Counted from the stretch's first letter, positions 51,775 to 60,933 are shown. The stretch is DNA of 64,000 bases from Microbacterium sp. Leaf151 (GCF_001424225.1 NZ_LMOR01000001.1:439427-503426); one strand, 5' to 3'. Notes: generated by a model not told the origin, from the letters alone. Program-made: numbers and translations.

Positions 51775-52080
51775 TTACCAGCTCGACTTGGTCACGCCGG
51801 GCAGCTCGCCACGGTGGGCCATGTCACGGAAGCGGACGCGCGAGACGCCGAACTTCGTAAGGACACCACGGGGGCGACCGTCGATGACGTCGCGGCTGCG
51901 CACGCGCGCGGGCGACGCGTTGCGGGGGAGCTTCTGCAGCCCCACGCGAGCGGCCTCGCGGGCCTCGTCGGTCGCGGTCGGGTCGACCAGGGTCTTCTTC
52001 AGCTCGGCGCGCTTCGCGGCGTAGCGCTCGACGACGACCTTGCGCTGCTCGTTGCGCGCGATCTTGCTCTTCTTAGCCAT
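51775..52080 (-). CDS. rpsN: 30S ribosomal protein S14, zinc-independent long form
   Basis: This 101-residue S14 has the start [20 protein letters not shown] and the C-terminal [20 protein letters not shown]. It has no CxxC pairs, so it is the C-minus form. It is the last gene of the rpmB-rpmG-rpsN operon, the grouping used for Zn-free ribosomal proteins in actinobacteria. Confidence 0.97.
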   Translation of the reverse strand: MAKKSKIARNEQRKVVVERYAAKRAELKKTLVDPTATDEAREAARVGLQKLPRNASPARVRSRDVIDGRPRGVLTKFGVSRVRFRDMAHRGELPGVTKSSW

Positions 52081-52084
52081 GTGC

Positions 52085-52255
52085 TTAGCGCTCCTCTCGG
52101 AAGTCGACGTGCTTGCGGACCACGGGGTCGTACTTCTTCAGCACGATGCGGTCGGGGTTGTTGCGGCGGTTCTTGCGCGTCACGTAGGTGTACCCCGTGC
52201 CCGCGGTCGAACGCAGCTTGATGATCGGACGTACGTCCTGAGCCTTCTTCGCCAT
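52085..52255 (-). CDS. rpmG: 50S ribosomal protein L33, zinc-independent
   Basis: This 56-residue protein reads [17 protein letters not shown] at the start, with [13 protein letters not shown] and a HVDFREER end. It has no Cys, so it is the C-minus form. Its ATG shares one base with the rpmB stop (TAATG), and AGGAG precedes the following rpsN start. Confidence 0.96.
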   Translation of the reverse strand: MAKKAQDVRPIIKLRSTAGTGYTYVTRKNRRNNPDRIVLKKYDPVVRKHVDFREER

Positions 52256-52491
52256 TACAGCTTCACGCCCTTCGCCTGCAGGTCACGGACGACGGACTCG
52301 ATGCCGCGAGCGTCGATGACCTTGATGCCCTTCGCCGAAACGTTGAGCTTGATGTTGCGACCCAGCGACGGAACGAAGTAGGTCTTCTTCTGCACGTTCG
52401 GGTCGAAGCGGCGCTTCGTCCGGCGGTGCGAGTGCGAGATGTTGTGACCGAAGCCGGGAACCGCTCCAGTCACCTGGCACACTGCTGCCAT
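52255..52491 (-). CDS. rpmB: 50S ribosomal protein L28
   Basis: This 78-residue L28 starts [20 protein letters not shown] and continues with [16 protein letters not shown]. It has one Cys only and no paired CxxC, so it needs no zinc. It is first in the rpmB-rpmG-rpsN operon. No Zur box is visible upstream, so constitutive expression is likely. Confidence 0.96.
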   Translation of the reverse strand: MAAVCQVTGAVPGFGHNISHSHRRTKRRFDPNVQKKTYFVPSLGRNIKLNVSAKGIKVIDARGIESVVRDLQAKGVKL

Positions 52492-52629
52492 GGTGATGTC
52501 TCCTTCTGTACCGTGACACCGGACGGTGCCACCCAAGATCCCTTGTCTGCACCCCGTCTGAGCACGGCGAAAGGCCACGTTCAGGAGATGGGATGCGAAC
52601 TGCGTGCTGGAGTGCGCGCAGACAAGGGG

Positions 52630-53331
52630 TCAGTCTAGCACGGGCGGCGTGTCGCCTTGACGGGCCGCCTCCTCGGCGGCGCCTCGCCCCCAGCGGAACG
52701 CCGAGACCGTGGCATCCCCCTCGATCCAGAAGCGCCACGGGAATGCGGCGGTCCCCGCTACCCCCGCGACGCCGACCCTCGGTCCGGTGGCGATCCGGCC
52801 GGGAGGCTCCGTCGGCAGCAGCAATCGCGCCGCCGCACCCGCCCGTGCGGATCCCGTGATCGCGTCGATCCCGTCGTGCACCGGATGCCGCAGTCCCACC
52901 GCGTCGCCGAATCGCCCCGGCCCGCGCGCGAGGTCGCGCTGCGACCGCACGGCACCGAGCCGCTCGAGTCGCCGCCGCTCGGCGATGTCGGCCCCCTCGG
53001 TGATCTCGCCGCCGCGCAGCAGCACACCGCCGGCGACACCCTCGGGCCCGCAGACGACGTTGACGCAGGAGTGGATGCCATGGCTGAGGTACACGTACAG
53101 GTGCCCCGGCTCGCCCCACATGGTGGCGTTGCGCACGGTCGGCCCCATGCGCGCGTGCGACCCGGGATCGGGCCGGTCGCCCGTGCCGCGCCCGTGATAG
53201 GCCTCGACCTCGGTCAGTCGCGCGACCACGCGTTCGCCGCCCACGACGGTCTCCAGCAGTGCGCCCAGCAGCCGCGGTGCGACCTCGACGGGCAGCCCCG
53301 ACAGGTCGTCGCGCGTCGCCGGACGCGTCAC
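52630..53331 (-). CDS. 3-methyladenine DNA glycosylase (AAG/MPG family)
   Basis: This 233-residue base-excision enzyme has the AAG signatures PRLLGALLETVVGG, TEVEAYHGRG, HARMGPTVRNATMWG and GHLYVYLSHGIHSCVNVV, and RGPGRFGDAVGL later. It removes alkylated purines. GTG 53331 overlaps the stop of the upstream gene (GTGA). Confidence 0.93.
   Translation of the reverse strand: MTRPATRDDLSGLPVEVAPRLLGALLETVVGGERVVARLTEVEAYHGRGTGDRPDPGSHARMGPTVRNATMWGEPGHLYVYLSHGIHSCVNVVCGPEGVAGGVLLRGGEITEGADIAERRRLERLGAVRSQRDLARGPGRFGDAVGLRHPVHDGIDAITGSARAGAAARLLLPTEPPGRIATGPRVGVAGVAGTAAFPWRFWIEGDATVSAFRWGRGAAEEAARQGDTPPVLD
52632..52637 (-). promoter_or_regulatory. Likely -10 element of the rpmB operon
   Basis: Minus-strand TAGACT overlaps the stop codon of the upstream glycosylase gene. 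TCAAGG lies 17 bases further upstream as a weak -35. A leader of roughly 140 bases follows before rpmB. Confidence 0.5.
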
Positions 53332-54734
53332 TGCGGGGGCACCTGGCACCACGACAGGTCGAAGCCCTGGAGGGCGACGACCTCCTGACCGGTGTCGACC
53401 TCCACCAGATGGGTCAGCAGCCGTTCGGGGAGGGGCAGTTGATAACGGTCGAAGGGGTTGTCGACCGCCCGCGGGGCGATGAGCACCGCCGCGTACCGGC
53501 CGCTCGGCGAGACGCACGTCTGCAGCACCGTGTCGGAGCCGGGGACCTCGAGCATCGGCCGCACCGCACCGCCGGTGTCGACGTGCGCCACGGTGGTCGA
53601 GCGCGAGACCCCGTCGGCGCTGATGTCGGCGAACGAGCGGATCGTGCCCGCATCCGTTCCGGGCACCGGGGTGGCTCGCCCGGCGAGGCCCGGCGGGTCG
53701 ACGGGTTGTACGAGGGGCCGCTCAGACCCGTCGGTCAGGTCGACCTCGCGCAGGCCCTCGAGGCGCTCGACGATCGCGACCGACGAGCCGCGGGCGATGC
53801 CGTCGATCGACACCGCGCTGCCGAGCGGCGCCGCGTTGCCGCCCTCGGCGTCGGTGAGGAGCAGGCGCGAATCGAACGTGAGCACCAGCATGCTGTCGGT
53901 GTCGGGCACGAACCGGTAGTCGGCGATGCGTGCGTCGCCGCCGTTCAAGCCCACGTCGGTGGGGGGCGCGTCATCGGCGGCCGACATCGTGAACAGTCGA
54001 CTCTCGCGCCCTCCGGCGGCCCCCAGGTCGGCATCCGAGAAGGTGAATCCGACCCGCTCGCCGCGGTCGGCCGACTGCAGATTGCTGACGAACCCGGGGC
54101 CGGGGAGTGCGACGTCGCGGGCGTTCTGCCCGTCGGAATCGGTGACGATCACCCGGGCGGTGTCGCCGTCGCGCACCGAGATCACGAGGTGGTTCGCGGT
54201 GGCGCGGAAGTCTTCGATGTGCGGATGCACGAAGACCGGCAACCCCGCCTCGCCCTTCAGGTCGGTACGGAAGATCGTGTCGCCCTCGGGGGTGCCGCGC
54301 TGCATCAGGTACGCCTGCAACGGCGGCGTGCGGAAGGTCTCGGTCAGTGTCGACGAGGGCCCGGCGCCCAGGCCGCTCACCCCGTCGACCGTGATGCGGT
54401 AGTCGGTGTCGTCACGCAGCGGCAGGGTGAAGCGAACGCCGACGCTTCGCCCCGCGGTGTCGACGGTGAACGGCGTCGCCGGCTCCACCGACACCTGCGA
54501 GGCGTCGACGGTCTCGAGCGACTGCGTGGTGGTCAGGATCACGCGGGATCCGGATGCCGCAACCGCGGCCGCGGGATCGACCTGCACGTCGGTGACGCGG
54601 GGCCCCTGCGCCACCGCGACAACCCCGCCGATCCCGCCGACGACCACGAGGCCGACGAGCACGGCGGCGAAGGCGACCGCGAACCCCCGACCGCGGCGCG
54701 CACGCGAACGCGATCGGCGCGAGTCAGTACTCAT
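53328..54734 (-). CDS. Secreted or membrane-anchored beta-propeller-like protein
   Basis: This 468-residue protein has an Arg-rich N-terminus, one hydrophobic segment (about 18-42) and an Ig-like stretch (VQVDPAAAVAASGSRV to FRTPPLQ). About 300 residues of WD40/TolB-like repeats follow (VIVTDSDGQNA, LVLTFDSRLLLTDAEGG, CVSPSGRYAAVLIAP). Function unknown; extracellular binding is likely. It overlaps the start region of the zinc-associated gene upstream by 11 bases. Confidence 0.78.
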   Translation of the reverse strand: MSTDSRRSRSRARRGRGFAVAFAAVLVGLVVVGGIGGVVAVAQGPRVTDVQVDPAAAVAASGSRVILTTTQSLETVDASQVSVEPATPFTVDTAGRSVGVRFTLPLRDDTDYRITVDGVSGLGAGPSSTLTETFRTPPLQAYLMQRGTPEGDTIFRTDLKGEAGLPVFVHPHIEDFRATANHLVISVRDGDTARVIVTDSDGQNARDVALPGPGFVSNLQSADRGERVGFTFSDADLGAAGGRESRLFTMSAADDAPPTDVGLNGGDARIADYRFVPDTDSMLVLTFDSRLLLTDAEGGNAAPLGSAVSIDGIARGSSVAIVERLEGLREVDLTDGSERPLVQPVDPPGLAGRATPVPGTDAGTIRSFADISADGVSRSTTVAHVDTGGAVRPMLEVPGSDTVLQTCVSPSGRYAAVLIAPRAVDNPFDRYQLPLPERLLTHLVEVDTGQEVVALQGFDLSWCQVPPQ

Positions 54735-55581
54735 AGGGGTCCGCCGGTTCGTCGATGGATGCCACCTGCTCGGCCTGCACCTCGAGCCTGCCGTCGCCGC
54801 TCGAGCGCACCGTGCCCGTGACGGTCACCCACTGGCCCGTCGCAGGGGCGTCGACCGATGCGGCGATCGGGAGGCGCGCCGTCTGCGCGTCGATCACGCA
54901 GTGGGTGATGACGAGGCGCGTGAGGTCGAAGCTCGCGCCGTCGCCGCCCGGGGTGATGAATCCGGTGAGCGTCACGGGCTTGCCGTCGAAGGTCTCGGGG
55001 TTGGTGGCGTGGGCGAATACGGCCGACCAGTCCCCGATGCCGAACTGCGTGGTGTCTCCGGAAGCCGCAAGCGTGATGACGTCGGAACCCGCGAACAAGG
55101 GCGGCGCCCCCACGTCGCGCGAGACGGCGAGTTCGGTCGACAGCGACGCCGCCGGCGTCAGCAGCACCGCGATCACGGCGCCCGAGGCGAGCACACCGCC
55201 GGTGAAGGCCGCGATGCCACCGGGGGTCAGGCGCGGACGCGCGGCGAGTTGGTCGTGCGCTGCGTGATCGTGGTCGTCGAGAGGATCGGCGTGCTCGTGA
55301 TCGGCGTGGGCGAACGCCTCGCGGCGGGCGGATGCCGCGGCGGGGGCGTGGCCGTGCTCATGGTCGTGTCCGTGGTCGGCCTCGGCTCCGAGAGGCAGCG
55401 CGAACGAGGCGATCGCACCGACGAGCAGGACGACCGACATGCCGACGGCGAACCACGCGGAGTCGGGGTTGATGTACAGCGACATGCGGCCGGTGATCCA
55501 CAGCGTGATCGTCGTGATCGACAGGCAGGCCGCGAGCCCGACGCCGAGCCAACGCGTGGCGAGGGCACCCGATCTAGACAA
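54724..55581 (-). CDS. TIGR03943/DUF1980 family protein, zinc-associated
   Basis: The 285-residue protein has four hydrophobic segments and a His-rich loop (HGHDHEHGH and HADHEHADPLDDHDH, about 68-110), then a C-terminal OB-like part ending DPYEY. The family accompanies a DUF318-type permease, as here, and is often Zur-regulated. The start is probably TTG 55581, overlapping the permease stop by eight bases. A metal-handling role is inferred. Confidence 0.82.
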   Translation of the reverse strand: MSRSGALATRWLGVGLAACLSITTITLWITGRMSLYINPDSAWFAVGMSVVLLVGAIASFALPLGAEADHGHDHEHGHAPAAASARREAFAHADHEHADPLDDHDHAAHDQLAARPRLTPGGIAAFTGGVLASGAVIAVLLTPAASLSTELAVSRDVGAPPLFAGSDVITLAASGDTTQFGIGDWSAVFAHATNPETFDGKPVTLTGFITPGGDGASFDLTRLVITHCVIDAQTARLPIAASVDAPATGQWVTVTGTVRSSGDGRLEVQAEQVASIDEPADPYEY

Positions 55582-56602
55582 GGAGGTTCACCACCGTTCC
55601 GAGGGCGAAGGCGAACAGCACCACGACCACCGTCATCCCGACGAGGACCCGTGTGGTGAAGGTCGTGCGCAGCAGCGCCATCATCTTCAGGTCGATGATG
55701 GGTCCGACCACGAGGAAGGCGACGAGCGAGCCGGGCGTGAAGGTCGAGGCGAACGACAGCGCGAAGAACGCGTCGACGTTCGAGCACAGCGACACCACGA
55801 TCGCCAGCAGCATCATGGCGGCGATCGAGAGCGCCGGATCGGAGCCGATCGCCAGCAGGGCGCTCCGCGGGACGAGCACCTGCACCGCCCCCGCCAGCAG
55901 CGACCCGATGATGAGCGCCGGCATCACCGACCGCAGCTCCACGACGAACTGGGCCAGAGTGCGCCGACCGCGGCTGCCGCGCTCCTGCACCACGATCTCG
56001 CACGTCGCGAGGAAGCGCTCGGTGAGCAGCTTGTCGGGATCCGGATGCCGGCTGTACAGCCACCCGATGAGGTTGGCCACGAGGTATCCGCCGATCAGGC
56101 GCGCGACCAGGATGCCGTCGCTGAATCCGAACGCCGCGTGCGTGGAGATGATGACGATCGGGTTCACGATCGGAGCCGCCACCAGGAAGGTCAGGGTGTC
56201 GGAGACGCCGAACCCGCGCATGAGCAGGCCGCGGGCGAAGGGCACGTTGCCGCACTCGCAGACGGGGATGAACATCCCCAGCAGCGACAGCACCGCCCGG
56301 CGCGCCCAGGGCGCGCGCGGCATCCATCTCTCGATCGCCCCCGGCGGCACCCACACCTGCACGATGATCGACAGCACCACGCCCAGCACCACGAACGGCA
56401 GCGACTCGATGAGCACGCTCAGCGCGAGCGTCAGCCCGTCTTGAGCCCGGGTCGGCAGAGGCTGTGCGAAGAACGTGGGCGCGAACGCGTCGACGAGGAA
56501 CAGCGCGGTGACCACGACGACACCCAGGCCGAGCGCGACGAGGGTGCGGGAGGCGCCCGTGCGCGGGGGCGAGGGCGCCGCGGTGCGACTACTCGTCGCC
56601 AC
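55574..56602 (-). CDS. Permease (DUF318/ArsP-like), zinc-associated
   Basis: This 342-residue membrane protein has about eight to ten helices and the family motif MFIPVCECGNVPFARGLL near residue 112, with Cys residues that could bind metal. VAAPIVNPIVII and SLCSNVDAFFALSF are also conserved. GTG 56602 overlaps the zur stop region by 14 bases. The neighbouring Zur and ZnuABC genes suggest zinc trafficking. Confidence 0.87.
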   Translation of the reverse strand: MATSSRTAAPSPPRTGASRTLVALGLGVVVVTALFLVDAFAPTFFAQPLPTRAQDGLTLALSVLIESLPFVVLGVVLSIIVQVWVPPGAIERWMPRAPWARRAVLSLLGMFIPVCECGNVPFARGLLMRGFGVSDTLTFLVAAPIVNPIVIISTHAAFGFSDGILVARLIGGYLVANLIGWLYSRHPDPDKLLTERFLATCEIVVQERGSRGRRTLAQFVVELRSVMPALIIGSLLAGAVQVLVPRSALLAIGSDPALSIAAMMLLAIVVSLCSNVDAFFALSFASTFTPGSLVAFLVVGPIIDLKMMALLRTTFTTRVLVGMTVVVVLFAFALGTVVNLLV

Positions 56603-57002
56603 GCTCGCGAGCCCGGGCGCGGGCGCAATCGGTGCAGATGCCGAAGATGTCGACGACGTGCTCGGCTTCGCTGAACCCGTGCTGGGCGGCGGTGCGCTTC
56701 GCCCAGTCCTCGACGTCGGTCGCGGCGATCTCGACCGCCTTGCCGCACGAACGGCAGATCAAGTGGTGGTGGTGTCCGCGGGTCTCGCACGCACGGAAGA
56801 GGTTCTCGCCCTCGGGGCTCTGCAGGGAGTCGGCGTCTCCCTTGGCCGCGAGACCGGCGAGCGTGCGGTACACGGTGGCCAGGCCGATGCCGGTGTTCTC
56901 GTCGCGCAGGGTGGCGTGCAGAGCCTGCGCGCTGACGAAGCCGCCGGCTCCCGACAGGGCTTCGCGAACGCGCTCGCGCTGCCACGTGTTGCGCTGGACC
57001 AT
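56589..57002 (-). CDS. zur: Fur-family zinc uptake regulator
   Basis: This 137-residue Fur protein has a winged helix (GIGLATVYRTLAGLAAKG), the metal-binding HHHHLICRSCG (His 77-80, C83, C86) and a second zinc pair C123/C126 (GICTDC). Zn-loaded Zur represses uptake genes; the matching box lies before znuA (59830-59844). TAGACT (57015-57010) ends seven bases before the ATG, so zur may also have its own leaderless promoter. Confidence 0.9.
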   Translation of the reverse strand: MVQRNTWQRERVREALSGAGGFVSAQALHATLRDENTGIGLATVYRTLAGLAAKGDADSLQSPEGENLFRACETRGHHHHLICRSCGKAVEIAATDVEDWAKRTAAQHGFSEAEHVVDIFGICTDCARARARERGDE

Positions 57003-57112
57003 GCCGGCGAGTCTAGCGAGGCGATCGGTGAATCGGCTGGGGGTCGGGCGAGGCGTACCGGCGTGAGGGGTCGCGCCCGACCGCGCCGTGGGACGCGCCC
57101 CGGCGGGCACCG

Positions 57113-57973
57113 TCAGAGCGCGCGAGTGGTGCGATCGCGCCGCGCGCCGACCACCCGGCAGACCAGGTAGATCGCGAACGAGATGGTCGTGATGTAGGGG
57201 CTCACCGGCAGCGTCCCGGCGACGGCGAGAAGCACCCCGCCCACCGCCGAGACGAAGCCGAACAGCGCCGCGAGCAGGGGCACCGAGAGCGGGCCGGATG
57301 CCACGCGCATCGCCGCGGCGGCGGGGGTCACGAGCAACGCCATCACGAGAAGTGCGCCGATGATGTGCACGGCCACGGCGACGATCAGCCCGAGCAGCAG
57401 CATGAACGCCAACGAGACCGCGGTCGTGGGCACGCCCCGAGCGGCCGCGGACTGCGGGTCGAGCGAGTCGAAGCGCAGCGGGCGCCAGATCAGCAGGAGG
57501 GCGGCCAGCACCGCGACACCGATGACGACGAGCCAGCCGAGCTGTTCGCTCTGTACCGAGACGATCTGGCCGGTCAGCAGGCTGAACCGGGTGGCGCTGC
57601 GGCCGTTGTACAGCGACAGGCACAGGATGCCGACACCCAGACCGAACGGCATGAGCACGCCGATGATGGAGTTGCGGTCCCGCGCCCGCGCCCCGAGCAC
57701 CCCGATGAGGGCCGCGGCGATGAGCGAACCGACGATCGAGCCCGACACGACGTCGACGCCGATGAGCAGCGCCACCGCGGCGCCCGCGAACGAGAGCTCG
57801 CTGATGCCGTGCACGGCGAAGGCCATGTCGCGCTGCATCACGAAGACGCCGATGAGTCCGCCCACCAGGCCCAGCACGGCACCGGCGTAGACGGAGTTCT
57901 GCACGAGCTCGAGGATGGCGCCGTACTGGCTCACCCCGCCGAAGAGGGCGTCGCCGACGTCGGACCAGTTCAT
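57113..57973 (-). CDS. znuB: Zinc ABC transporter permease
   Basis: This 286-residue ABC-3 family permease has about eight helices, with FVMQRDMAFAVHGISELSFAG near residue 45 and HIIGALLVMALLVTPAAAA near 200. It forms the channel of the ZnuABC importer. ATG 57973 overlaps the znuC stop (ATGA). Confidence 0.93.
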   Translation of the reverse strand: MNWSDVGDALFGGVSQYGAILELVQNSVYAGAVLGLVGGLIGVFVMQRDMAFAVHGISELSFAGAAVALLIGVDVVSGSIVGSLIAAALIGVLGARARDRNSIIGVLMPFGLGVGILCLSLYNGRSATRFSLLTGQIVSVQSEQLGWLVVIGVAVLAALLLIWRPLRFDSLDPQSAAARGVPTTAVSLAFMLLLGLIVAVAVHIIGALLVMALLVTPAAAAMRVASGPLSVPLLAALFGFVSAVGGVLLAVAGTLPVSPYITTISFAIYLVCRVVGARRDRTTRAL

Positions 57974-58785
57974 GCGTCGTCCTCGTCGTGGTGATGGTGG
58001 TGGGACTCGTCGGCATCCGGTGCTCCGACGACGATGAGCTGTCCGCCCGCGCGCACGACGTAGACGGGAGCGCCGTACAGGGCGCTCAGCGTCTCGGTGG
58101 TCAGCACCTCGTCGGGGGTGCCGAGGGTGAAGCGGCCGTTCGCGATGTAGAGGATGCGGTCCACGCGCGAGAGCACCGGGTTGATGTCGTGCGTCACCAG
58201 CAGCACCGCGGCGTCGCGCTCGCGTCGGTGCCGGTCGATGAGACGGACGACGGCCTGCTGGTTGGCCAGGTCGAGGCTCGTCAGCGGCTCGTCGCACAGC
58301 AGCAGGGCGGGGTCGTCGGCGAGGGCCTGGCCCACGCGGAGCCGTTGCTGCTCCCCGCCCGAGAGCAGCCCGACCGGCCGGTCGCCGAACTCCGCGGCGC
58401 CCACGGCCTCGAGGAGGTCGTCGATGCGCGCGCGGTCCTTCTTGCGCGACAGCGGCAGGCCGAGGCGATGCCCGTCGACGCCGAGGCCCACGATGTCGCG
58501 TCCACGCAGCGGCGTCTCGCGGGGCAGTGGTCGCTGCTGGGGGATGTAGCCGATGCGGCGATTGCCCGCACGACGCACCGGCGTGCCGAGCGCCTCGATC
58601 GACCCGGCACTGAGGCGCTCGAGGCCGAGGATGGCGCGCAGCAGCGTCGTCTTGCCCGAGCCGCTGGGCCCGAGCACCGCGACGAGCTCGCCGGGGGCGA
58701 CCTCGAGGTCGAGCCCCGACCACAGCACCTCGCCGCCCCGCTCCAGGGCAGCGCCGCGGATGCGCAGCGGTGCCGCCGCGCTCAC
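57970..58785 (-). CDS. znuC: Zinc ABC transporter ATP-binding protein
   Basis: This 271-residue ABC ATPase has Walker A GPSGSGKTTLL, signature LLSGGEQQRLRVGQAL, Walker B LLLCDEPLTSLD and the switch His in THDINP. A C-terminal His run (SHHHHHDEDD) may bind metal. GTG 58785 overlaps the znuA stop (GTGA). Confidence 0.94.
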   Translation of the reverse strand: MSAAAPLRIRGAALERGGEVLWSGLDLEVAPGELVAVLGPSGSGKTTLLRAILGLERLSAGSIEALGTPVRRAGNRRIGYIPQQRPLPRETPLRGRDIVGLGVDGHRLGLPLSRKKDRARIDDLLEAVGAAEFGDRPVGLLSGGEQQRLRVGQALADDPALLLCDEPLTSLDLANQQAVVRLIDRHRRERDAAVLLVTHDINPVLSRVDRILYIANGRFTLGTPDEVLTTETLSALYGAPVYVVRAGGQLIVVGAPDADESHHHHHDEDDA

Positions 58786-59810
58786 GCCGTCAGCGCGTCG
58801 GACAGCGCCGTGATGTTGCTCTGCATCCACGAGATGTAAGTCTGACCCTCGGGCAGCGTTTCGGTGAACTCGATCACCGGAATGTTCTTCGCCTTCGCCT
58901 CGTCTTCGACCTGCGTGGTCTCGGCGCCGCCGGTCTGCGGGTTGACGATCATGACGCGGATATCCCCCGAGTCGAGGAGCTGCAGCGCCTCCAGCAGGGT
59001 GGCGGGCGGCACGTCCTGGCCTTCCTCGACCGACTCGCTGAACTCGTTCGGGGTCGCGTTGTCGAGCCCGGCCGCGTCGATCAGGTACACGGGCACCGGC
59101 TCCGTCACGAACACCTTCGCCCCGGCATCCTTCGCCTCGATCTGGCCGAGGGAGTCCTCGAGACCCGCGATCTGCTCGACGAAGGCGTCGGCATTGGCCG
59201 CGAAGTCGGCCGCGTGGTCGGGAGCGAGTTCGCCGAGGTGCTCGGCGATGTCCTTCGCGAGGTCTTCGACGGTGTGCGGGTCGTACCAGACGTGCTCGTT
59301 GAAGCCCTCGATGTGGTCGTGTCCGTCGCCCTCGGTGTGGGTCTCGCCCTCGGCGTGCGCATCGGCGCTCTCGCTGGCTGACGGGCTCGCCTCGTCGGCG
59401 TGCGCCTCGTCGTGCGAGGCGGCACCCGGGTAGTCGTGGTTGAACTCCACGGCCGTGATGACGGGGGCGGTCGTTCCGCTGGCGTCGATGAGCGACTCCA
59501 TGAACGAGTCGTAGCCGCCGCCGTTCTCGATGACGAGGCCGGCGTTCTTCAGCGTGAGCTGGTCTTGCGCGCTTGCCTCGTACTCGTGCGGATCCTGCGA
59601 CGACGAGGTGATGACCGAGGTGACCTCGACGAAGTCGCCGCCGATCGCCTCGGCGATCGAGCCGTAGACATCGGTGGATGCCACGACGGCGACCTTGTCA
59701 CCGTCGGCGGCGCCGGAGCCCGTTGAGGCGGGGGCACCGCCGGCGCAACCGGCGAGCGCGAGAACGGAGACAGCCCCGAGGGCGACGGGGGCGAGGAGGC
59801 GGCGGGTCAT
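58782..59810 (-). CDS. znuA: Zinc-binding lipoprotein of the ABC importer
   Basis: This 342-residue cluster A-I binding protein has a lipobox LALAGC near residue 22 and the zinc pocket His in DPHEYEAS, NEHVWYDPHT and similar. A His/Asp/Glu-rich loop (DEAHADEASPSASESADAHA, then EGETHTEGDGHDHIEG) about residues 135-170 is typical of zinc rather than manganese binding proteins. It heads the znuACB operon under a Zur box. Confidence 0.94.
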   Translation of the reverse strand: MTRRLLAPVALGAVSVLALAGCAGGAPASTGSGAADGDKVAVVASTDVYGSIAEAIGGDFVEVTSVITSSSQDPHEYEASAQDQLTLKNAGLVIENGGGYDSFMESLIDASGTTAPVITAVEFNHDYPGAASHDEAHADEASPSASESADAHAEGETHTEGDGHDHIEGFNEHVWYDPHTVEDLAKDIAEHLGELAPDHAADFAANADAFVEQIAGLEDSLGQIEAKDAGAKVFVTEPVPVYLIDAAGLDNATPNEFSESVEEGQDVPPATLLEALQLLDSGDIRVMIVNPQTGGAETTQVEDEAKAKNIPVIEFTETLPEGQTYISWMQSNITALSDALTA

Positions 59811-59816
59811 GCGGAC

Positions 59817-59845
59817 ATCGTATCGCTCGTGATAATCGTTCTCAA
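59817..59845 (-). promoter_or_regulatory. Zur box overlapping the leaderless znuA promoter
   Basis: TGATAATCGTTCTCA (59830-59844) matches TGAnAAnnnTTnTCA. On the minus strand TTGAGA (59845-59840), a 17-base spacer and TACGAT (59822-59817) make a good promoter ending six bases before ATG 59810. Zur binding would cover the -35. Confidence 0.88.
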
Positions 59846-59976
59846 ACTCAGCAGGGCTCCATCATTCCCGCCGGCGCCGCTGATGCGTCACCGCGTCGGC
59901 GGCGCGACCGCCCGAGTACCGCACCGGCCACCCCGCGCACGGCGTCGTCTCCCCTATCCGCCGATAGCCTCCGTGG

Positions 59977-60486
59977 GTGCGAATTCTGCTGGACGTGCCC
60001 AACGTCGACGTGTTCTACGGCTCGGCGTCGGTCACCACGGACGAGGATGCGGACCGCAGCGACGTCGACGCGCCTTGGGCCGATGAGAGCAACGGCCTGT
60101 GCGGAGCCAGCATCCCGGGAGTGCTCGAGCTCACGACGGGCACGCATACGGGATATCTGCCATTCCGCATCGAGCTGCACGGTTCGGAGCCCGCCGTGGA
60201 CCCGAGGTGGGACGAGGTCGTGGACGTCTCCTTCGCGACGCGTTTCGACGAGGCGGTCCTCATCGGAATGATGGGCGGCAACTGCTTCCCGTTCCCGCTC
60301 CCGCGCGGTGACTATCGCGTTCGTTATTGCGTCCAGGCGTTCGGCGAAGCGAAGCACAGCGACGAGGCGGGAGATTCGTACCTCCTGCAGTTCTGGCCGG
60401 CGCCGCCCGCACCCGGCCGCATTCTCGTTCAGACCAGCGCCGAGGCGGCGTACTGGCACCGCGTCCGCCATACGCCCACCTCCTGA
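59977..60486 (+). CDS. Hypothetical protein
   Basis: This 169-residue soluble acidic protein starts with GTG 59977 (ILLDVPNVDVFYG). TAGCCT lies six bases upstream as a weak leaderless -10. The middle has GVLELTTGTHTGYLPFRIEL and the end LLQFWPAPPAP. I recognise no family; the form resembles small immunity-like or regulatory proteins, but this is not evidence of function. It is divergent from znuA. Confidence 0.6.
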   Translation: MRILLDVPNVDVFYGSASVTTDEDADRSDVDAPWADESNGLCGASIPGVLELTTGTHTGYLPFRIELHGSEPAVDPRWDEVVDVSFATRFDEAVLIGMMGGNCFPFPLPRGDYRVRYCVQAFGEAKHSDEAGDSYLLQFWPAPPAPGRILVQTSAEAAYWHRVRHTPTS

Positions 60487-60606
60487 AACCACGAAGAGGA
60501 CGATCACCGAGACGCCACGCGGCGTGAGGAACGCGCACGCGCACGATGGGAGCGCGCATTCGTAACGAAGGCCTGCGTGCGACCCTCGGTGAAGTGAGGA
60601 GGTCGA

Positions 60607-60933
60607 ATGCACGCCGAATGGGATGAGTCGTACTTCGATGCGCAAAGAGAGGACCCATCGATCTTCTGGGTCTGCTTCTGGACCGGTGACGACGTCGGCG
60701 AAGCCGCACGACACGACCCGCAGCGGATCACCGGGGCAAGGTCGGTCGCGGAGGTGCTCGAATGGGTGGACGAGGTGAGGGAGGGCCGCCGGTTCGAGCT
60801 CTTCGTAGAGACCGCGGACCGCGCCGAGACGAGCGCGCACGGTTGGGCCGATTACCGCAAGCTCATCCGTCTTGCCGGCGACTTCACGCCGAAAGGTTCG
60901 ACGTTCACCGTCGCGCTTCACACCGAGGACTAA
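60607..60933 (+). CDS. Hypothetical protein
   Basis: This 108-residue acidic protein is rich in Trp (WDESYFD, FWVCFWTGDD, EWVDEVREGRRFELFV) and has no membrane segment. GAAGTGAGGAGGTC precedes ATG 60607, a good ribosome site. It follows another unknown gene after 120 bases on the same strand. No known family recognised. Confidence 0.6.
   Translation: MHAEWDESYFDAQREDPSIFWVCFWTGDDVGEAARHDPQRITGARSVAEVLEWVDEVREGRRFELFVETADRAETSAHGWADYRKLIRLAGDFTPKGSTFTVALHTED

Noticed and set aside
52492..52640. Zur box before rpmB
   Set aside because: I looked for TGAnAAnnnTTnTCA on both strands in this leader and found no acceptable match.
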